Assembly (NCBI GenBank): GCA_964631265.1
Contig: CAZVWW010000089.1
Span: 1-9,499 of the forward strand
Direction: 5' to 3'
Source of the DNA: CAZVWW01 sp964631265
Lineage (GTDB): Bacteria > Thermotogota > Thermotogae > MWEM01
Length of the DNA stretch: 9,499 nucleotides
Shown here: piece by piece, positions 6,745-9,499 of the stretch
How the letters are laid out: every line of letters begins with the position of its first letter
How positions within the stretch are numbered: position 1 is the first letter of the stretch
Made by a program: the position numbers and the translations under genes
Notes under the pieces: model-generated
Told to the model about the DNA's origin: nothing
The model's database searches: none
Seen by the model: the letters and a program-made list of their open reading frames with translations, nothing else

Positions 6745-7968
6745 ATGATAGAATTAAAGGCGAAACAGATGATGGGTGATAGTTTGAAAACACTGAAACG
6801 TTATATCTGGAGAGATAGTTTCCCTCCTTTTTTATTGGGTTTATTCGGTTTTATCATATTCATCAGTGTGAATCTTTTGTACTTTCTCTCACTGAATATA
6901 ATCGATTACGGCATTCCTCCCTGGAGGCTCTTTCAGCTCCTCTATTTTTTCATGCCCGAGTTATTTGCCGAGGCCATTCCGGTGGGGGTTCTCCTGTCGA
7001 TCTTCTGGGTACTTTCCCAGATGGGCACGAAGAACGAGTTAATGGCCATCCAGGTCCATGGGATATCCTTTAAGGCCATTGTGATCCCGTTTCTGATCTT
7101 CGGAACTGTTCTGAGTATCGGCTCCTTTTTACTGAATGATTATGTCATACCGGCCTTTAACGAATTGAAGCAAAGAGAGCTGAAGGAATTCATGTCAAAG
7201 AACGTCGGGTATTCAACCATCTCCAACAAGTTCCTGCCAATAACCGGAAACAAATATTTCTATGTCAAACAGCCCCTGTCGAAGAACAAGCTTGATGATG
7301 TCCTGATATACGAGATTCGAAACGAGTCACTCAAGGTCATCTACGCGGATGAACTCATCGATAACAAGCGTGAGGGACAGTGGACCATGGAAGACGGTCA
7401 GGTGTTGAGACTGGATAATGCAGGAGACCTTTCGCTTAATGTTGATTTCACCCAGACAGATTTTGAAGAACTCTCCAAAGAGCTGTCCGATGCGCTTGAA
7501 GATGCGATGAGCGTCTTTAATGAGGTGGATATCTATGGACAGTACGAAAGCGGGGAGCAAAACGAATTTAAGTATTCACCAACCACCGAACTACTGGAAA
7601 AGATGAAAAATCCTGAAAAGAGAGCGCGGGCAACCCTTGAACTGAATTTAAGAGTGGCTAAGTCTCTTTCGCCACTTATCATTGCCCTTGTGGGAACTTC
7701 CGTCTGCCTTCTGGCCAATATCAAAAGCAAATCATGGAGCATCATCTTCAGCTTCATATTTATCGCAGTCTTCAAGGCGGGAGAAATCTTTATGCAGAGT
7801 GTGGCGCTGCACAACGTATCCAGCTCTGGTTTAGGCAAATACAGATTGAATCCCTTAATCGCGGCATGGGTGCCTGATCTTACTTTCGTCCTTTTGGGTG
7901 TATTTGTCTTTACCATCCTTGACAGCAAGCTCATGTTCTTGATCAAAGAACGATTTGTACGTCGTTAA
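6745..7968 (+). CDS. LptF/LptG-family (YjgP/YjgQ) permease, first of a pair
   Basis: This is an inner-membrane subunit of the LptBFG complex, which extracts lipopolysaccharide and hands it to the periplasmic bridge. The 407-residue protein has the family plan: N-terminal hydrophobic segments (about residues 28-50, 62-90 and 110-135), a soluble periplasmic part (about 145-295), and C-terminal segments (about 309-325, 332-351 and 376-393). Conserved stretches shared with the next gene are AIPVGVL.SIFW and NEL.A.QVHGI. The start at 6745 has GGGAG 6 nt upstream. An ATG at 6724 and a TTG at 6784 are in frame, and the TTG aligns with the start of the next protein. The soluble part contains an acidic helix-like stretch (about 239-262) not seen in the partner. 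Which of the pair is LptF or LptG cannot be decided, and the ATPase LptB is not in the window. Confidence 0.9.
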   Translation: MIELKAKQMMGDSLKTLKRYIWRDSFPPFLLGLFGFIIFISVNLLYFLSLNIIDYGIPPWRLFQLLYFFMPELFAEAIPVGVLLSIFWVLSQMGTKNELMAIQVHGISFKAIVIPFLIFGTVLSIGSFLLNDYVIPAFNELKQRELKEFMSKNVGYSTISNKFLPITGNKYFYVKQPLSKNKLDDVLIYEIRNESLKVIYADELIDNKREGQWTMEDGQVLRLDNAGDLSLNVDFTQTDFEELSKELSDALEDAMSVFNEVDIYGQYESGEQNEFKYSPTTELLEKMKNPEKRARATLELNLRVAKSLSPLIIALVGTSVCLLANIKSKSWSIIFSFIFIAVFKAGEIFMQSVALHNVSSSGLGKYRLNPLIAAWVPDLTFVLLGVFVFTILDSKLMFLIKERFVRR

Positions 7969-7983
7969 TCCGGAGGCCATTAT

Positions 7984-9132
7984 ATGAAAACATTGACGCT
8001 TTATATCTTAAAATCGACAATATTACCCTTTTTACTGGGATTCGGCGGATTTTTACTGTATGCCAACGTCTTCATCTTGATTGACATCTCATCCCAGGTG
8101 GTCATGAACAACCTCTCCTTCTGGCGGATCTTCCCATTCCTTTTTTATCAACTGCCGAGGTATATCCCACAGGCCATTCCGGTGGGCGTTTTGATGTCAA
8201 TATTCTGGCTTTTTTCGAAGATGAGCAGCAACAACGAACTAATCGCCCTACAGGTACATGGGATTAAGCTGAAGAGAATTTTCATACCGTTTCTGATTCT
8301 CGGCATCATTCTGACAGGGATCACTTTCGTACTAAAAGAAGCGATCGTCCCGGAACTCTATAGAAACCGGAATGCAGAGGTCTATCTCTCATCCGGCCTT
8401 CATAAATTTCAACTCATGGAAGACAACCGGTACATGTTCATCAAACGGGTCTATTCAAACAGAAAAGAACTCCTCGAGGTCTTTATATACGATTTAAATA
8501 AGGATACTACAACGGTATTCTACAGCCCTAAGATTCAATACAATCAGGAGAATAAGGCCTGGGATCTCTCTCAACTGGTTGTCTATAAAAGGGGCGAATC
8601 ATCAAAAATGGAGCCACGGGAACCGAATGAAAAACAGAAAGAGATGATTGCCAGTGATGTGGATTTTTATTTTCAGGTCACGAGCAAAAAACCTGAGAAC
8701 ATGTCTTCTCAGGAGTTATGGTCCATCATAAAAGAAAATAAAGAGAGGAATCTCGATAACAAAGAGAGTTACAAATTTGAGACACAGTTCCATACCCGTT
8801 ATGCAGAGTCATTCGGACCTCTTGTCGTTGCCTTTCTGGGTGTTCCACTCTCCCTTGCACTGGGGATAAAGAGCAAGGCCTGGAGTGTTATATTCACTTT
8901 TCTGCTGATCGCGTTGTATCAGGGAAGCACACAGTGGATGGCGGCAATGGGAAGGTCCGACACATGGAGCCCGTGGCATCTCAACCCGGTCTTTGCCTCA
9001 TGGGGGCCGAACATCTTCTTCGTCTCAATAGGGCTGGTCTTTCTTCTCCTTCTCGATACCGAAAAGCTGTACCGGTTCAAAGAGTTTTTATCAAATGGGT
9101 TGTTTGCCTCACTCGGTGTATTTTCTGAGTAA
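7984..9132 (+). CDS. LptF/LptG-family (YjgP/YjgQ) permease, second of a pair
   Basis: This 382-residue paralogue of the preceding protein is the expected heterodimer partner in an LPS-exporting LptBFG complex. It opens with MKTLTLYILKSTILPFLLGF, matching LKTLKRYIWRDSFPPFLLGL in the neighbour. It has AIPVGVLMSIFW (about residues 65-76), NELIALQVHGIKLKRI, a soluble periplasmic domain (about 120-280), and a C-terminal membrane block starting near FGPLVVAFLGVPLSLALGIKSKAW. GGAGG at 7972-7976, 7 nt before the ATG, fixes the start. The gene follows its neighbour after 15 nt, so the two are almost certainly co-transcribed. The stop lies 17 nt from the convergent ligA end. Length is close to the E. 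coli LptF and LptG proteins. Confidence 0.92.
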   Translation: MKTLTLYILKSTILPFLLGFGGFLLYANVFILIDISSQVVMNNLSFWRIFPFLFYQLPRYIPQAIPVGVLMSIFWLFSKMSSNNELIALQVHGIKLKRIFIPFLILGIILTGITFVLKEAIVPELYRNRNAEVYLSSGLHKFQLMEDNRYMFIKRVYSNRKELLEVFIYDLNKDTTTVFYSPKIQYNQENKAWDLSQLVVYKRGESSKMEPREPNEKQKEMIASDVDFYFQVTSKKPENMSSQELWSIIKENKERNLDNKESYKFETQFHTRYAESFGPLVVAFLGVPLSLALGIKSKAWSVIFTFLLIALYQGSTQWMAAMGRSDTWSPWHLNPVFASWGPNIFFVSIGLVFLLLLDTEKLYRFKEFLSNGLFASLGVFSE

Positions 9133-9149
9133 TTCAGCGAGGTACTGCT

Positions 9150-9499
9150 TTATGATACGGATTGGTTCAGTAGATTTAAGAACTCTTCCTGGTTAATCAC
9201 TTTGACACCCTTGTCTCTGGCCTTTTGGAGTTTTGAACCGGGGTTCTCACCACATAAAAGATAGTCTGTCTTACTTGAAACCGACCCGGTTACTTCTCCG
9301 CCGTTCTTTTCAATCAGCGCCTTCATCTCGGATCGCGAATAGTCCGGCAGTGAACCTGTCAACACAAACTTCAACCCTGAAAGAGGCGTTTTGCCTACCT
9401 CGCTTTGCTCCCCGGAGGTATTCACCCCGTAATTCTTTAATTTCCGGATAATCTCCCTGACCTGGGGCGTGTCGAAAAAGCGCTTGATCCCCCGGGCCA
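9150..9499 (-). CDS. ligA: NAD-dependent DNA ligase LigA, C-terminal part (partial)
   Basis: The visible 115 residues are the C-terminus of LigA, the ligase that seals nicks during replication and repair using NAD. The frame stays open to the window edge, so the 5' part of the gene lies outside; the apparent GTG start at 9425 is just an internal valine. The first residues, ARGIKRFFDTPQVREIIRKL, match the linker between the helix-hairpin-helix domain and the BRCT domain. The BRCT domain follows (about residues 36-111) with LSGLKFVLTGSL, NGGEV, SSKTDYLLCGENPGSKL and the closing INQEEFLNLL segment. The adenylation and OB domains cannot be seen. It converges on the Lpt permease operon. Confidence 0.93.
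   Translation of the reverse strand, partial: ARGIKRFFDTPQVREIIRKLKNYGVNTSGEQSEVGKTPLSGLKFVLTGSLPDYSRSEMKALIEKNGGEVTGSVSSKTDYLLCGENPGSKLQKARDKGVKVINQEEFLNLLNQSVS

Noticed and set aside
2858..9132. NatA-like ATPase as LptB partner of the LptFG-like permeases
   Set aside because: It is tightly coupled to its own ABC-2 permease, has the NatA-type signature YSTGMKQ, and is separated from the lpt pair by an opposite-strand gene.

Overview
This is an ordinary, gene-dense chromosomal window of about mid-40s percent GC from a bacterium that probably has an outer membrane. The main evidence is a tandem pair of LptF/LptG-type permeases, which move lipopolysaccharide out of the inner membrane in diderm bacteria. 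ATG starts with GGAGG-type ribosome binding sites and a TATAAT-type promoter motif fit a standard sigma70-like system. I cannot name the taxon. A spirochaete-like or other LPS-making diderm lineage would fit, but that is a guess.

Layout. (1) Positions 1-184 are non-coding and hold an extended -10 promoter and two tandem copies of a 21-bp hairpin-forming repeat. They lead into a YgjP/DUF45-type zinc metallopeptidase (185-952, +). (2) A PepF-type M3 oligoendopeptidase (972-2711, -) converges on it. (3) Divergent from the peptidase is a three-gene operon (2858-5293, +): a NatA-like ABC ATPase, its NatB-like ABC-2 permease (ATGA overlap), and a RibD-C/dihydrofolate-reductase-like oxidoreductase. 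(4) A membrane-anchored or secreted alpha/beta hydrolase with a DUF3887-like N-terminal domain (5320-6654, -) converges on that operon. (5) Divergent from the hydrolase are two tandem LptF/LptG-family permeases (6745-7968 and 7984-9132, +). (6) The window ends in the C-terminal part of NAD-dependent DNA ligase LigA (9150-9499, -), which contains a BRCT domain and is cut by the window edge.

Regulation. Four of the transcription units carry the same extended -10 element, TGTTATA(A/G)T, just upstream of the start codon (104-112 +, 2742-2750 -, 2813-2821 +, 6683-6691 -). Only the hydrolase promoter also has a good -35 (TTGAAA, 17-bp spacer). The three convergent junctions are 17-26 nt long, and none shows a clear hairpin-plus-T-tract terminator.

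Working together. The window mixes housekeeping functions: peptide turnover (PepF), small-solute or drug export (NatAB-like), LPS transport (LptFG) and replication/repair (LigA). I see no mobile element, CRISPR array, tRNA or rRNA, and no convincing undescribed multi-gene system. The items most worth a second look are the 21-bp repeat pair, the shared promoter motif, and the translationally coupled reductase behind the ABC transporter.
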